Shown here in pieces: positions 27,288-40,245 of a DNA stretch of 64,000 nt (position 1 is the stretch's first letter; every line of letters starts with the position of its first letter). A program made the translations under genes and the position numbers. The notes below the pieces were generated by a model. It had not been told where the DNA came from, ran no database searches, and worked only from the letters and a program-made list of their open reading frames with translations. The stretch is from Mactra quadrangularis. Taxonomy: Eukaryota > Mollusca > Bivalvia > Venerida > Mactridae. The stretch covers positions 28,186,380 to 28,250,379 of the forward strand of contig CM046303.1 in NCBI GenBank assembly GCA_025267735.1. The letters run 5' to 3'.

Positions 27288-27424
27288 TACGTATCATAAC
27301 AATTTCGTCATTAATATTATGATGAGAAAAGGTCACCTGAACGTGACCTTCGTTTGGAAAAGGCCAGATTTAAATTAGCGAGTATGCGAGCGGTGAAATT
27401 TTAGATCGGGTTTTAATCAGATTG
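27288..27424 (-). mobile_element. MITE with CAATCTGATTAAAAC end, truncated inverted copy
   Basis: On the - strand it starts CAATCTGATTAAAACCCGATC and runs through GGTCACGTTCAGGTGACC, then stops near 27288 without the other terminus. Confidence 0.72.
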
Positions 27425-27687
27425 ATTCAAGTGTGTCCATGCTCTAAATAGTTTTTTAGAAAAGTTAAAAACCATATTGTTTCTTTACTACTATGATCAC
27501 TAAATTGATCACTAATCCTTAGTTTTTATTAGTACTCATTTTAATATTTTCATATTTTACCATCTCTTAACGAATTGCACTTATCCATAATCATGCATAT
27601 GATTATAAAGCGCTTTTGAACATATATATTAGTATGAAAAGAGCATTATACAAATATGGTATACCGGTATGCTATAATAATCCTTTT

Positions 27688-28087
27688 TTGCTAGACGTTA
27701 CGAAGTAAATGGAGAGCTATCCTACTTACCCTAGCGTCGGCGTCGGCGTCCGCGCCCATACTTCTGATTAAAGTTTTTGTGCAGTAAAATATTTTTTACT
27801 ATAACTGTTTTTTTCCTTTAGGTATCAACTTCAAACTTTAAGTGTGTGTTCCTTATTATAAACCACATCTCATGGGACAAGTTTTATAACTCTAAATACA
27901 TTCTTTTTTCAGAATTGTCTCCCATGAACTTAAATTTTTTTATTAAAAAACTTATATCTTTTTACTTTAAATTTGTTAAGGTTATATTTTCATGTTTCAA
28001 AATATGTATTTTCCTTATCACCAATCACATCTCATGTAACAAATACTTACTTAGTTGAGCATGCTTCATCTACTGACAGCTCTTGTT
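27688..28087 (+). repeat. Short relative of the CAGCGTCGGCGTC tandem element
   Basis: It starts ACGTTACGAAGTAAATGGAG with CTAGCGTCGGCGTCGGCGTCC and has two internal units with CCACATCTCATG / ATCACATCTCATG. It ends AGTTGAGCATGCTTC...CAGCTCTTGTT, like 4486-5535. The 70-codon frame is repeat-derived. Confidence 0.75.
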
Positions 28088-28419
28088 CTGTTTACAAGAC
28101 TTGTAGTCTTGGTAATTTCAGGTACATGTGTAAATAATCAATGATCTAAATCTATGACTCTAGTTTATATAATATTTACAATAAGATTTATTTTGATTGC
28201 ATGAAAAACTGGATGTATTAAAATAGTTATAATATGTTTATCTTATCATAGACTCATTCATTAATTTTATTTTCCATTTTATTCTTAATGAATTTTACGT
28301 ACATGTATTAGTTATTTTCATCCCACATTAAAACAAACTGAAGTTTTGTATCAATTAATTTTTTGTACATTTTAGCCATTGTTTTATTTTATTGGGTGTT
28401 GAAGTAAACATAAATGACG

Positions 28420-28615
28420 TCGAAAGTTCATGATAGTGTCATAATCTATGTATCCTTGCTGATGTGCCTCATTTCTCAACGGATTGAAGCTCTCAGATCA
28501 TCCAAAGTGTTTGATACAGGAATTGTAACCATTTCCTTTAGAGTTAAGACAGCCCCAGGCAGAGAACAAAGTCTAGGGGGTTCAAATCTGGCGAGTGTGG
28601 GGGCCATTCATGGGC
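28420..28615 (-). pseudogene. C-terminal fragment of a mariner transposase
   Basis: On the - strand EWPPHSPDLNPLDFVLCLG can be read from about 28609 leftward. This is the region of the third catalytic residue in mariner transposases (WPPHSPDLNP). Stops and frame changes follow, with a readable LDDLRASIR further on. Only the C-terminal third is present and it is broken. Confidence 0.7.
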
Positions 28616-28911
28616 AGTCTATGTACACGTATATTAATGATAATAATTATTATTACTTTATTTAAAGTGGCAAATCAGTTGGGCAAGCACAGTTTTTCCT
28701 TAGAGCCTCCACTATACTTACAAAGAAAATACATACAAAAGACAATATGTTAAGGATGAAAATAAAATAAAATTGACCAAAACATATGACAAGTTTCTTG
28801 AAAAGGGTTCAAGTAGGTAAATAAATTATACAGATTTTATATTTCAGAATCTATGATTTTATCGATATATGCGCAATATTACAAAACTATAAAGTAAAAT
28901 AAAAAAAATAC

Positions 28912-29015
28912 ACTTTGTACAGGGTTTCAACCCGCACAAATAAAATCTATTAAATATATATATCCAGGTCAGTCGACTCTACCATCTGAGTTATTTCGGC
29001 AACTATAAATGTCTG
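28912..29015 (-). mobile_element. tRNA-like SINE head
   Basis: On the - strand ATAACTCAGATGGTAGAGTC (A-box region) and GCGGGTTGAAACCCTG (B-box region) are at tRNA-like spacing, but the stems do not close and the anticodon arm contains an (AT)n insertion. This is a SINE or tRNA relic rather than a working tRNA gene. Confidence 0.5.
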
Positions 29016-29887
29016 TTGCCAATTACACTGTATAAATATAAACGGACCGGCTGACCACGACCTCATTAAAAACAATCTTTTAATTCCTTTTATTTTTACC
29101 TAAATTTTGCTTTGTTTTAGTACGAATTTTATTTGATAGAGGAACGACAAAGCTTATAGATTTCTATTGTGACACTGTTCACTAACCAAACATGTGGTCG
29201 ATAGGTGTTACATGTAATCTATCAGCTTATCTGATTGGTCGGACAGGTGTGTGCTTTTTAAAAAGGCAAGGCTTGACCGCCATTTTCAACAAGGATAATA
29301 ATGTTGTGTTTTTTTTTCAAGGACATTATGCAATAAACAGGTTAGTTGGTTTGTTAAACTAGTCTTTATTCCGTAAATAGTTGTGGGGAGAAACTTTCGT
29401 TTCTAGGAATGTTTGAATGTAGTTGCGAAACCACCCCGGAAGATTTACTAAACAAAAATAAATTTTGGTCATTTTACCGCAGAGCGAGGTGACATGCCGC
29501 TTGAGGCGATCTTTAAGTGTATGTCTGGATTCTTTTTAAAACAAATGTTGTTCCATGGTTTGGACTACAATAGCTCAGTCAAAATATGGACCTATCTTGA
29601 CCACGTCTTTTATATTTTTAATCTGTTTTTGAGTTGTTAGTTTTTCAAGTCGTTTCCGCACTTACACACTCAGTGACTCACTAACTCAGTACACATCATA
29701 TGTGTAAACATTGTTGAAAATCATGCAGTCCTGATTAGATCCTAAATTTACGTTCTTGGAGTTTATTCGTTGGGATGATAAAAAACTTTTGTGTAAGTTG
29801 TGAATAAATTGGAATTTAGATAAGGGACATTGAAGTTAAAAACCCGAGGGCAAATGAAATACGAGTATAGATTATTTGACTGAACTA

Positions 29888-30194
29888 TAGTGCGTACAAA
29901 AAAACAAAATGTGTTTTGGTAAACATTAAAAATGAGACAATTCATTTCAGGGGTAGGCAGTAATGAAAATAAAATTTGTGCAATTCATTTTAACAAAATT
30001 AGCATGGTTGATAAACCACAATCACTTGGTAATCATGCTTGTTATGGTATAACACTTTCCATTACACCAACAACTAAGACACAAGTAAAACATAACACAA
30101 TTGTTTATTTTAACGTCATCCAGGACATCCCTAGTCATGGGTTAGTTCATTGATTTGTTATTATAAACAGTGCTTTGTTTTTTTGTACGCACTA
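29888..30194 (-). mobile_element. MITE, TAGTKCGTACAAAA family, copy 2
   Basis: Ends TAGTGCGTACAAAAAAAC and GTTTTTTTGTACGCACTA are near-perfect inverted repeats with TA at both edges. The orientation is opposite to copies at 7484 and 41546. Two open frames overlapping it (29763-29945 - and 29932-30153 +) are by-products. Confidence 0.82.
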
Positions 30195-30612
30195 TAGTAC
30201 AATTTCATTTGAACTGCAAGTTTATTTTTGTATATTTAGACAAAATATCATTTATTTCAGTTACTGACAAATGCTTTTTAGAAGACAGAACTCATCAAAG
30301 AAAGAGAGATGATATTTCCATATTTATAAACAATTGGTATGTTTACTTATTATTGTGTTATGTAGCAAACTTATACATGTCATTTTATAAGTCATGCTTG
30401 TTTTTTGCTCATTAAGCAATTGATTTGTCCACTAAATATGTGAAAAAATTGTCGCACGTACATCATTTTATTGATTTCAGCAGACCACTGTGTCATTCAT
30501 TAAACTTAATAATTGGTGACAATATTCAATGTAAATTTTATACGATGATGTGACAATAAGATTTGTTTAAACAAACTATGCAATATATGATATTTTGTCT
30601 AAATATACAAAA

Positions 30613-30718
30613 TAAAAAAACGTGTTCGGTTAAACATTAAAAATGAGACAATCCATTTCAGGGGAAGGCAGTATTAAAAATAAAATTTGTATTATTAATT
30701 TTAACAAAATTAGTCAGG
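30613..30718 (-). mobile_element. Truncated copy of the same MITE family
   Basis: It matches the first about 105 bp of 29888-30194 (TTAAACATTAAAAATGAGAC, CAGGGGAAGGCAGTA) and then ends abruptly just before a 17-base C run at 30727. Confidence 0.7.
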
Positions 30719-32440
30719 GGTCCTACCCCCCCCCCCCCCCAGAATTTGGAAAATGTACTTGTCTTTTAGTGTATTTCTTGATTGTAAGTCATTTTTAAGT
30801 ATCATGAAGCATTTTTTCTCGGTGATTAATATAGATTTAAAGGTTGAGTAGTTTTTATTATAAATAAATTGCATTTCTTTTTGCAAATGTGTATTATGTG
30901 GTTGTGGTTCGAAAGTTAGGACACCCTGGAAATGTTCAGACCCCCCCTTGAAAGATCGAACCCCCTAGAAAAAAGCAAATTTTGGGCTCTTTAACTCAGT
31001 GGCTCTACGCGTAAATTTTATCCTCAGTACTTCATTTACAATGATGTATATGTTATACATTGATAATTTCCATTTAGCGAATAAAGTTGGCCTATTTTCT
31101 AGTTTTAAATATAGTCATAAGTACTATGCTGATTTACGTTGACCAAATTTATAGCAATTATCCCTGGCAATCTCCCTTGGAATTCTTTTACTCCACTTAT
31201 TTGCAGTCAACAAATAGGCACAACGGAACTATACCTTGGTGGGATTCGCACCTATGACCTCACGATCTGGTTTAAGTTAAAATAGATGATCAAACATGTG
31301 TCTGTAATTTGTTCGATTTATAAATCTTTATCGTACTATATTTGATATCACAAGTTGGCGTTTTTAAAAAGGGGAATAATCCAATTGTCTAGTTTTAATT
31401 ATTAATGTAGCATTTGTCTCCCTTTCCTCTTTCTAAATGGACATCGTTTAAAATATCCACAATGTTTTACCAAATTGTTTGTTGGTGTAGAAAAAAGGAT
31501 AAAAGTTATTTTACTCTCTCATATACTTTTCTTTCACAGTAAAAAAGTTGTACATGTATTTTAATTTAATATTTTCTCTCCGAACAATTTGGACATTCTA
31601 AGTTGATGACAATCATTTGAAATTTGCACTTGTATTACACACAAAGTATAGTTGAAGTAAAAACGTTTAAATTCAAAGTTATGTACACTGTTGAATATGA
31701 AGTTTGGCTGCTGATAAAATTATTTAGGGTAAATGACTCCAGATACATAACATTTATCCTTTAAAGGTACTAGTTCATAGTTTTGGTTTATTTATTGCAT
31801 ATTTTCAAAAAAAACAAAAACATTCAGTGTCTGTAATTGTGTCAAAAAGATATTTTTGATATTTTGAAACAAGCTGACTTACAGGTTGCAATACATATAC
31901 AATAAAAGTCACAAAAATGCACTAAAACTGTCTATCTGTTACAACCGTTACATACGGAGTAGATTTTTACTTCTTGAAACATCATGATTCATCATTAGTA
32001 GTTGTATGTCAAATTGCACTGAAAATTACATTATCAGAACAATACTTTCCTGCTTTCAAAAATGTTTCCAGACAATTTTGATAGTTTGTAAATGAGTACC
32101 TTTATAAGAGAATAGATTAATACATGGCTACGGCACTGATGACAGGTACATGTACAAATATTTTACAACGTATGCTTGATATTATAAATTTAGCATACAG
32201 TTATAAACTAAATTATTCATTTTCTGCTACTATCCTAAATTTTGAATAATTTTAAATGCAATGTAATCATTTATATATTTTTATATTATGCTTAGGTAAA
32301 CAATGGTATTGATAGAGAAGATTGTATCATGGTGATTATAAAGATGTTCAAAATGGTTGTTTGGTCAGCACAAGATCTTATACATGTATGGAATATCAAG
32401 ATCTGTGGTCAGCTGTTAGAATAACGTCTGTGGTCAACAG
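30719..32440. other. Intergenic stretch, no gene seen
   Basis: It contains a poly-C run, AT-rich sequence, and a possible degenerate B-box (GGTGCGAATCCC on the - strand near 31240) that may be a SINE relic. No frame with coding character. Confidence 0.5.
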
Positions 32441-32929
32441 TTAAAGTTAAGTGCTGTTGTGTTTTACTTTGTCGCTGTAATGACGCACACAAATGCTTTC
32501 ACTCACAAATATATACATTGACTGGCATCATATCGCCACCACTGTTGTAACCGTTTGTATCATTGTCGCTTTATGACAGAAATACACTGTAACGTATTTT
32601 CTAACCCAAATGATACAAATGAAATCTTTTTCTGTATCGCTGCATAACACTTATGTACCCTCTAAAGAAAGTGTCTCGTCATAAACGCATTTTTCGTTGT
32701 TGAAATCCATATTCCATGTATAAAAACATTTATACTGAATAAATAAGGATTATTCAATCCAAACATCAAAATCCGTAATTTATTCTTATTAATTTCTTTA
32801 TGTGGCACTATATAGCACATGAACCCATCAGGTAAGTTTGTTCAATCCAAAACAACATCAAGGTAATATCCTTTCCCTCATTGTCACTATGCCACAAAAA
32901 CACGTAATATAATAATTACGTAACTATGT

Positions 32930-34500
32930 TTGTAGTTTCTTTCTTTGCCGCTGTATGGCACATATACTCGCATGGTATAAGTATTGTTCAGTATGAACAA
33001 CATAAGGGTAGTAATGATTCCTTTCTTTGTCGCTGTATGACACATAATCTCAAAGTGTAATAATTGAAAAACTCATTTAACTATGAAAGTTTATTATTTC
33101 TTTCTTTGTCGCTGTATGACACATAATCTAAAAATATATACTTATTTAAAAAAAGCTCACTCAACATAATTGTGGTTGTATTTTCTTTCTTTGCCGCTGT
33201 ATGGCACATAATCTCATAATGTATCATTGAAAAACTCACTTAACTATGAAGGTTATTTCTTTTTTTGTTGCTGTATGACACATAATCTCAAAATATATAC
33301 TTATTTGAAAAAGCTCACTCAACATAATTGTGATTGTAGTTTCTTTCTTTGCCGCTGTATGACACATATACTTGCAAGGTAAGTATTGTTTAATATAGAC
33401 AATTGAGGGTAGTAATGATTTCTTTCTTTGTCGCTATATAACACATAATCTCAAAATGTTATTATTGAAAAACTCACATAACTATGAAGGTTATTACTTT
33501 CTTTGTCGCTGTATGGCACATAATCTCAAAATATATACTTATTTGAAAAAGCTCACTCAACATAATTGTGATTGTAGTTTCTTTTTGTTTGCCGCTGTAT
33601 GGCACATATACAAGCAAGGTTAGTATTGTTCGATCCAAAACAACATAAAGTTAGTAATAATTTCTTTCTTTGTCGCTGTATGGCACATAATCTCAAAATG
33701 TACTTATTGAAAAACTCACATAACTATGAAGGTTATTTCTTTTTTTGTCGCTGTATGACACATAATCTCATAATATATGATAATAGAAAAAGCTCACTCA
33801 ACATAATTGTGATTGTAGTTTCTTTCTTTGTCGCTGTATGGCACATATACTTGCACGGTAAGTATTGTTCAATATAAAACAGCATAAGAGTAGTAATAAT
33901 TTCTTTCTTTGTCGCTGTATGACATATAATCTCAAAACGTAATTATTAAAAAATCTCAATTACCTATAAAGGTTATTTCTTTTTTGTCGCTGTATGACAC
34001 ACAATCTCAAAATGTAATTATGGAAAAACTCACTTAACTATGAAGGTTTTTTTCTTTCTTTGTCACTGTATGACACATAATCTCGAAATATTAACTTTTT
34101 TTGAAAAAGCTCACTCAACATAATGTGAATGTATTTTCTTTCTTTGCCGCTGTATGGCACATATACTAGCAAGGTAAGTATTGTTCAATCCAAAGCAACA
34201 TAAGGGTAGTAATAATTTCTTTCTTTGTCGCTGTATGACACATAATCTTAAAATGTAATTATGGAAAAACTCACAAAAGTTATTGAGGTTATTACTTTCT
34301 TTGCTGCTGTATGGCACATATACTCAGTGACTGATAAGTATTGACCCTTGATCAACCCAAAACAATGTCTGTAGTGATAATTTCTTTCTTTGTCATTGAA
34401 TGGCATACTATCTCACAAAATAGAATATTGCCTACACCCAAAACATTACATGTATTGTTTTCTTTATTTTTGCGTCATTGTATGACACATTGGCCAAATA
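32930..34500 (+). repeat. About 80-bp tandem array organised as a three-monomer higher-order repeat
   Basis: Each unit contains TTTCTTTGTCGCTGTATGAC or its GCCGCTGTATGGC variant. Starts fall near 32946, 33028, 33106, 33191, 33268, 33350, 33428, 33502, 33590, 33671, 33748, 33827, 33909, 33985, 34061, 34145, 34226 and 34300. Three inter-motif types alternate: A (ATATACTTGCAAGGTAAGTA), B (ATAATCTCAAAATGTAATTA then AACTCACTTAACTATGAAGG) and C (AAATATATACTTATTTG then CTCACTCAACATAATTG). The order is mostly A-B-C with occasional skips. Degenerate units occur from 32465. No protein gene. Confidence 0.88.
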
Positions 34501-36383
34501 CGTAAGCATTGCATAAACTCATTAAACAATAACTTGATTCGTTACTAGCTTATTCGCTGTTTCACATAAATACTCACTTTAAAAGATTTTTGTAAATTCA
34601 AAACAACGCAACTGTAGTCGCTGTATGACTCAACTGTCCTCTGTAAACAATATTAGTTAGCCAAAACACCAAAACTTGTGGTAATAGTTCTTTCATTATC
34701 TCTATATTTGGTTCACTTTCGGACATGTCAACTTTCCTACTATTCCCTCTAACTTGTCTGGAGGAAGAAGGTAACCAGTATATTATAGGGGTTAAGACTT
34801 CTACATTTGCTTGCATATTTTACGTTTGCTTTATTCTATATCGCATAATGAAAGGATCCTGATAGTTAAGTTAGCATTACCTCTTTGTCTGGAATACTGC
34901 TTAACATGATCATATAGAAGACACACAACCTATAAGTAGTATAGTTACACCAACAGAACTATTATATCTGTTATTATATTTTTTTGTATGATATTCTGTT
35001 AAACAAGACTAGTTGCACACTTGACGGCAAAACTCTACCAATGTCAAACTTCCGTTTGAGCTTAAGTTAGTTATTCATAAGGTAACTGATCAAATATTTC
35101 GGGAACAATACAATTGCACTTGCAAGTCAGGTTAAATCAGACCAGATCAGGTCATACAAGGCTGTGTCCGGTCTGTTCAGGTCATGTAGTTGTAAAATGT
35201 TTGTTTACAAGGGTGGATGGTTTTGTAAATTATTGACATTGCACAGACTTGTTGACAAATTGCGCCAGGAAAGCACCTGTCATTGTTCTGGTCATCTAAT
35301 GATTATTGTTTATATGTATGTGCTCAGTCCTACTTATGCCGTATAAGTAGGCTACATGCGTTGAGTTTTATCTTTGCTCATTAATAAAAAGTTTTAAAAT
35401 TCAAATACGATAACAAAACTCAATAAGATAAGGTACGGTACTGGTATAGGGTGCCATAATGTACCTCCCACACAAGATGGATGTGGGTAAGCACATCTTT
35501 GAACAATTTTCTGCGGGTGGTCAGTAGGTCTTATGCTTCCTTGTTGCTCCTAACCGAGTAATCGGGAGGTATATTTTTCGCCGGTCAGCGATGGCTAAGA
35601 CATTACTGGAAATTGATATGCAGTCGGTTGACTTGTCTCGTTCATCATTTTCAAGGCTATCACTATCACCATATATGTAAACAAACAACATTAGTAATGT
35701 CACCTTTAGTGTAATGTTCAAATACAAGTAAGACATTTTGAGTGCTCTACTAGATTAAAGCACCATCTTACAACATAAACACCATATTTCCTGTATCCTT
35801 AACTGGTCAGGAAGATATAACTACCATAGCTGTTACAACTCGTTTGCACTTTGAGTACGTGTTCATGGTTATTACTAGTATAAATTAGGTCTTCATTGGC
35901 ATTTAAAATAATATATATACTTGTATTACTGAACGGTTAAAAAAAGCCACATCTCAAAATTATGAACAATCGCCCAAACCCATTACAAAGTATCATAATA
36001 TTATCATCCATAGTATATTGTAGCTTCGTATTGATAATGTCATCATCATGCATCACCAAACTATAGTCTTTAGATTGTACAACATATACTAAAACTCTAA
36101 CACTTCTATATAAATCTTAAGAGGTAGAATACTTAACGAAAGGATCCTTAGTTGTGTTGTCTTATATGACTTGATATCTTTTTGTTTCACCATATGAGCC
36201 CCAAGTTGCCAATACATGTCTTCTAAGCTTTTCATAGATCATGAAATTGAGCTCATTCACTGTTTCATTCATATTTTTCTCTTCTTGAAAGCTCAGAAAA
36301 TGTTCAGTACATTATACTTGTATTGTCAAAACAATTGACTTATGCCCAGTATATTAGTCATAACTGGAAGTTTTCTCTTCATA
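34264..36383 (+). repeat. 2.12-kb tandem duplication, copy 1
   Basis: It starts GAAAAACTCACAAAAGTTAT inside the last array units and ends GTTTTCTCTTCATA; copy 2 follows directly at 36384. The copies differ by scattered substitutions and small indels and are very similar overall. Matching frames at 34598-34816/36720-36938 and 35164-35346/37285-37467 reflect the duplication and show no protein-like conservation. Confidence 0.92.
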
Positions 36384-38507
36384 GAAAAACTCACAAAAAT
36401 AATTGAGGTTATTTCTTTCTTTGCTGCTGTATGGTGCATATACTCAGTCACTGATAAGTATTGACCCTTGATCAACCCAAAAACAATGTCTGTAGTGATA
36501 ATTTCTTTCTTTGTCATTGAATGGCATACTATCTCACAAAATAGAATATTGCCTACACCCAAAACATTACATGTATTGTTTTTTTTATTTTTGCGTCATT
36601 GTATGGCACACTGGCCAAATAGGTAAGCATTACGTATACTCATAAAAACAATAACTTGATTCGTTTCTAGCTTATTCGCTGTTTCACATAAATACTCACT
36701 TTAAAAGATTTTTGTAAATTCAAAACAACGCAACTGTAGTCGCTGTATAACTCAACTGTCCTCTGTAAACAATATTAGTTAGCCAAAACACCAAAACTTG
36801 TGGTAATAGTTCTTTCATTATCTCTATATTTGGTTCACTTTCGGACATGTCAACTTTCCTACTATTCCCTCTAACTTGTCTGGAGGAAGAAGGTAACCAG
36901 TATATTATAGGGGTTAAGACTTCTACATTTGCTTGCATATTTTACGTTTGCTTTATACTATATCGCATAATGAAAGGATCCTGATAGTTAAGTTAGCATT
37001 ACCTCTTTGTCTGGAATACTGCTTAACATGATCATATAGAAGACACACAACCTATAAGTAGTATAGTTACACCAACAGAACTATTATATCTGTTATTATA
37101 TTTTTTGTATGATATTCTGTTAAACAAGACTAGTTGCACACTTGACGGCAAAACTCTACCAATGTCAAACTTCCGTTTGAGCTTAAGTTAGTTATTCATA
37201 AGGTAACTGATCAAATATTTCGGGAACAATACAATTGCACTTGCAAGTCAGGTAAAATCAGACCAGATCAGGTCATACAAGGCTGTGTCCGGTCTGTTCA
37301 GGTCATGTAGTTGTAAAATGTTTGTTTACAAGGGTGGATGGTTTTGTAAATTATTGACATTGCACAGACTTGTTGACAAATTGCGCCAGGAAAGCACCTG
37401 TCATTGTTCTGGTCATCTAATGATTATTGTTTATATGTATGTGCTCAGTCCTACTTATGCCGTATAAGTAGGCTACATGCGTTGAGTTTTATCTTTGCTC
37501 ATTAATAAGAAGTTTTAAAATTCAAATACGATAACAAAACTCAATAAGATAAGGTACGGTACTGGTATAGGGTGCCATAATGTACCTCCCACACAAGATG
37601 GATGTGGGCAAGCACATCTTTGAACAATTTTCTGCGGGTGGTCAGTAGGTCTTATGCTTCCTTGTTGCTCCTAACCGAGTAATCGGGAGGTATATTTTTC
37701 GCCGGTCAGCGATGGCTAAGACATTACTGGAAATTGATATGCAGTCGGTTGACTTGTCTCGTTCATCATTTTCAAGGCTATCACTATCACCATATATATA
37801 AACAAACAACATTAGTAATGTCACCTTTAGTGTAATGTTCAAACACAAGTAAGACCTTTTGAGTGCTCTACTAGATTAAAGCACCATCTTACAACATAAA
37901 CACCATATTTCCTGTATCCTTAACTGGTCAGGAAGATATAACTACCATAGCTGTTACAACTCGTTTGCACTTTGAGTACGTGTTCATGGTTATTACTAGT
38001 ATAAATTAGGTCTTCATTGGCTTTTAAAATAATATATATATACTTGTATTACTGAACGGTTAAAAAAAGCCACATCTCAAAATTATGAACAATCGCCCAA
38101 ACCCATTACTCAGTATCATAATATTATTATCCTTAGTATATTGTAGCTTCGTATTGATAATGTCAACATCATACATCACCAAACTATAGTCTTTAGATTG
38201 TACAACATATACTTAAACTCTGACACTTCTATATAAATCTTAAGAGGTAGAATACTTAACGAAAGGATCCTTAGTTGTGTTGTCTTATGTGACTTGATAT
38301 CTTTTTGTTTCACCTTATGAGCCCCAAGTTGCCAATACATGTCTTTTAAGCTTTTCATAGATCATGAAATTGAGCTCATTCACTGTTTCATTCATATTTT
38401 TCTCTTCTTGAAAGCTCAGAAAGTGTCCAGTACATTTTACTTGTATTGCCAAAACAATTGACTTATGACCAGTATATTATTCATAACTGGAAGTTTTCTC
38501 TTCATAG
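36384..38507 (+). repeat. 2.12-kb tandem duplication, copy 2
   Basis: Head-to-tail repeat of 34264-36383, ending TTTTCTCTTCATAG at 38507, after which unique sequence resumes. The first 200 bp carry the last two or three units of the 80-bp array again, so the array end was part of the duplicated segment. Confidence 0.92.
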
Positions 38508-39224
38508 TATTATTTCATCTATATATGGAGATAATTTGTAAGTCTTTAAATAGACTATGTAATATTTCTCCCTGGTCTTTGATGAATCAAATTAGTGATT
38601 ACTATTCCAGCCAAATTATTGGTGACATAGATATGCAGCCATAGCTTTCTTCAGTAATTCGTGTTTTTACCAAAGATCATGAACAAACTATTGCGCACAG
38701 TACAGCACAAATAACTATTAAACATGTTCTTCATTAGCCATACTTTATACACAAAAAACCTTTCATAACAGAATATTGCATGTTTACTCTTAATGAATAT
38801 AATTATGCTTAATATGGAGTGCTTATTTTGAGTTTTCCTGCCTGCATTGGTTTGCATGTACATACATGTATCTTTGAAACAAATGAACATTTAACGCGAA
38901 ATATATCCTTACTGGACTTTAACTCGCTCCGAGTTTACAGCAGGTATTAGTGAAAGATAAATGTCCATGAAAGCTGGTTCGATGAGATAATTGCCGTATA
39001 CATGTAGAGGTAGTTTGTGCTGATCCTGGACGCCTATTAACAGTAATTGTCTTTTCAACTACAACATCGATTTTGCTACGACGTTGCACGTTGCTGATAG
39101 TGTTTTTACAATATTTCCTTCTTGAGAATTTCTATTTGTAGAATTTTAACGAGTAAGTAAACTTTCCAAGTAGAATGTAAAATATTTGCATTTGTAGCAA
39201 AAATTCGACGGATGAAAATTGAAA
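38508..39224. other. Intergenic stretch, nothing recognised
   Basis: AT-rich with no supported exon; the frame at 38651-38890 has no family resemblance. Confidence 0.5.
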
Positions 39225-39424
39225 GTACTTACTTTAAAGTACCTTTTGGCTTCAAATTTGCATTGCATGTATATGGAAAGTCTGTTATTTAATAGTAGGA
39301 ACAGTTTGGATTTGAGATAGAAAATGCTAGTTATGATTACATACAAATCTTTAGCCAATTCAACCCGGTAGTTATTGAGATATTTCATGATTTTAGGAGT
39401 CCAGATTCTACGCAAACTACCTAT
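39225..39424 (-). mobile_element. Partial copy of the GGTCGTTTGCGTTA-ended element
   Basis: On the - strand the end TACGCAAACTACC mirrored with GGAGTCCAG, then ATCATGAAATATCTCAATAA and GCAATGCAAATTTGAAGCCA, match one end of the element at 56161-57809. The other end is missing. The 113-codon frame over it is not a gene. Confidence 0.65.
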
Positions 39425-39954
39425 ATAGCCTATTAAAAAAAATACAAATGACAGGACTTTTACTTTAAAATATCTTACAATGCACAACTACCAATACATT
39501 ACCAGTACAACTAACAAGTACATTGAATTACACTGTAACTTATTTGTTTGTCACTGAATAAAACAGAAGCTTAGTTTTTGTCACTTATTTTCAGGAATAT
39601 CAGAGCTTTGAAATGTCAATGGTGTTAGTTGAATATAAGAACTGAAAGGCTAGGAAAATTAAATATAAAGGTGTGTTAATTTTCTTTATTTTGACTGAAA
39701 GATTTTGAATGATCAGTTCGCACATCTAGGGTGATTATTCTTAAGCAGATTATTATGTAGCCGCATCCTGCTAGGTATTGTTCAACATACAAAATACAAG
39801 TTTTTCAAGGGACATTGAGTAGGAAATCTTCAGCCACTGTATCAGGGAAAATTGAATGAAAACTGCATAAAAACATTATATCTGTTACAAGAATTCATCA
39901 TTAGTTACAACACAATTGCAACATGTCATCATCATTATGATTGTTGTAATTGGT

Positions 39955-40245
39955 TAACCCGAGTCGGTAGCGCAGATGGTAGCGCCCTAAGATTTTGAAT
40001 ATAATGTCTCCAAGTGGATACGGGTTCGAATCACACACAGGGAGTTTATACATCGACAATACATTCAATTTTCCTCTATTAATAATTGTACATGGATGAG
40101 TTTCCGTCCTTATGGAAGGGTATGTGAGACGAAGGTCCAATTAAGATATTTAAGGTGCGCTGGACGCCGAAAAAATAACAAAAATGAATTGACACGGCGT
40201 TAAAACCAGTATAAATTGTATTTATCAACAGTCACAACTAAACAA
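39955..40245 (+). mobile_element. tRNA-derived SINE with GGCGTTAAAACC tail
   Basis: The head GGTAGCGCAGATGGTAGCGC (A-box region) and CGGGTTCGAATCAC (B box) are tRNA-like. The body ends AAGGTGCGCTGG...ACACGGCGTTAAAACC followed by an AT-rich tail. A copy with the same tail lies at 61500-61775. Confidence 0.72.

Noticed and set aside
31195..31275. tRNA-like B box on the - strand (GGTGCGAATCCC)
   Set aside because: No convincing A box at the right distance; at best a SINE relic.
32930..34500. Regularly spaced motif resembling a CRISPR array
   Set aside because: The spacers are three recurring related types, not unique sequences, and the context is eukaryotic.
34598..34816. 72-codon frame conserved at 36720-36938
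   Set aside because: The conservation reflects the recent 2.12-kb duplication; the frame has no protein resemblance and starts inside satellite-derived sequence.
39146..39487. 113-codon frame on the - strand
   Set aside because: It overlaps a partial copy of a non-coding transposon end; composition is Phe/Lys/Tyr-rich as expected from AT-rich DNA.
39960..40040. tRNA gene suggested by A- and B-box sequences
   Set aside because: No acceptor or anticodon stem closes, and the body and tail match another SINE copy at 61500.
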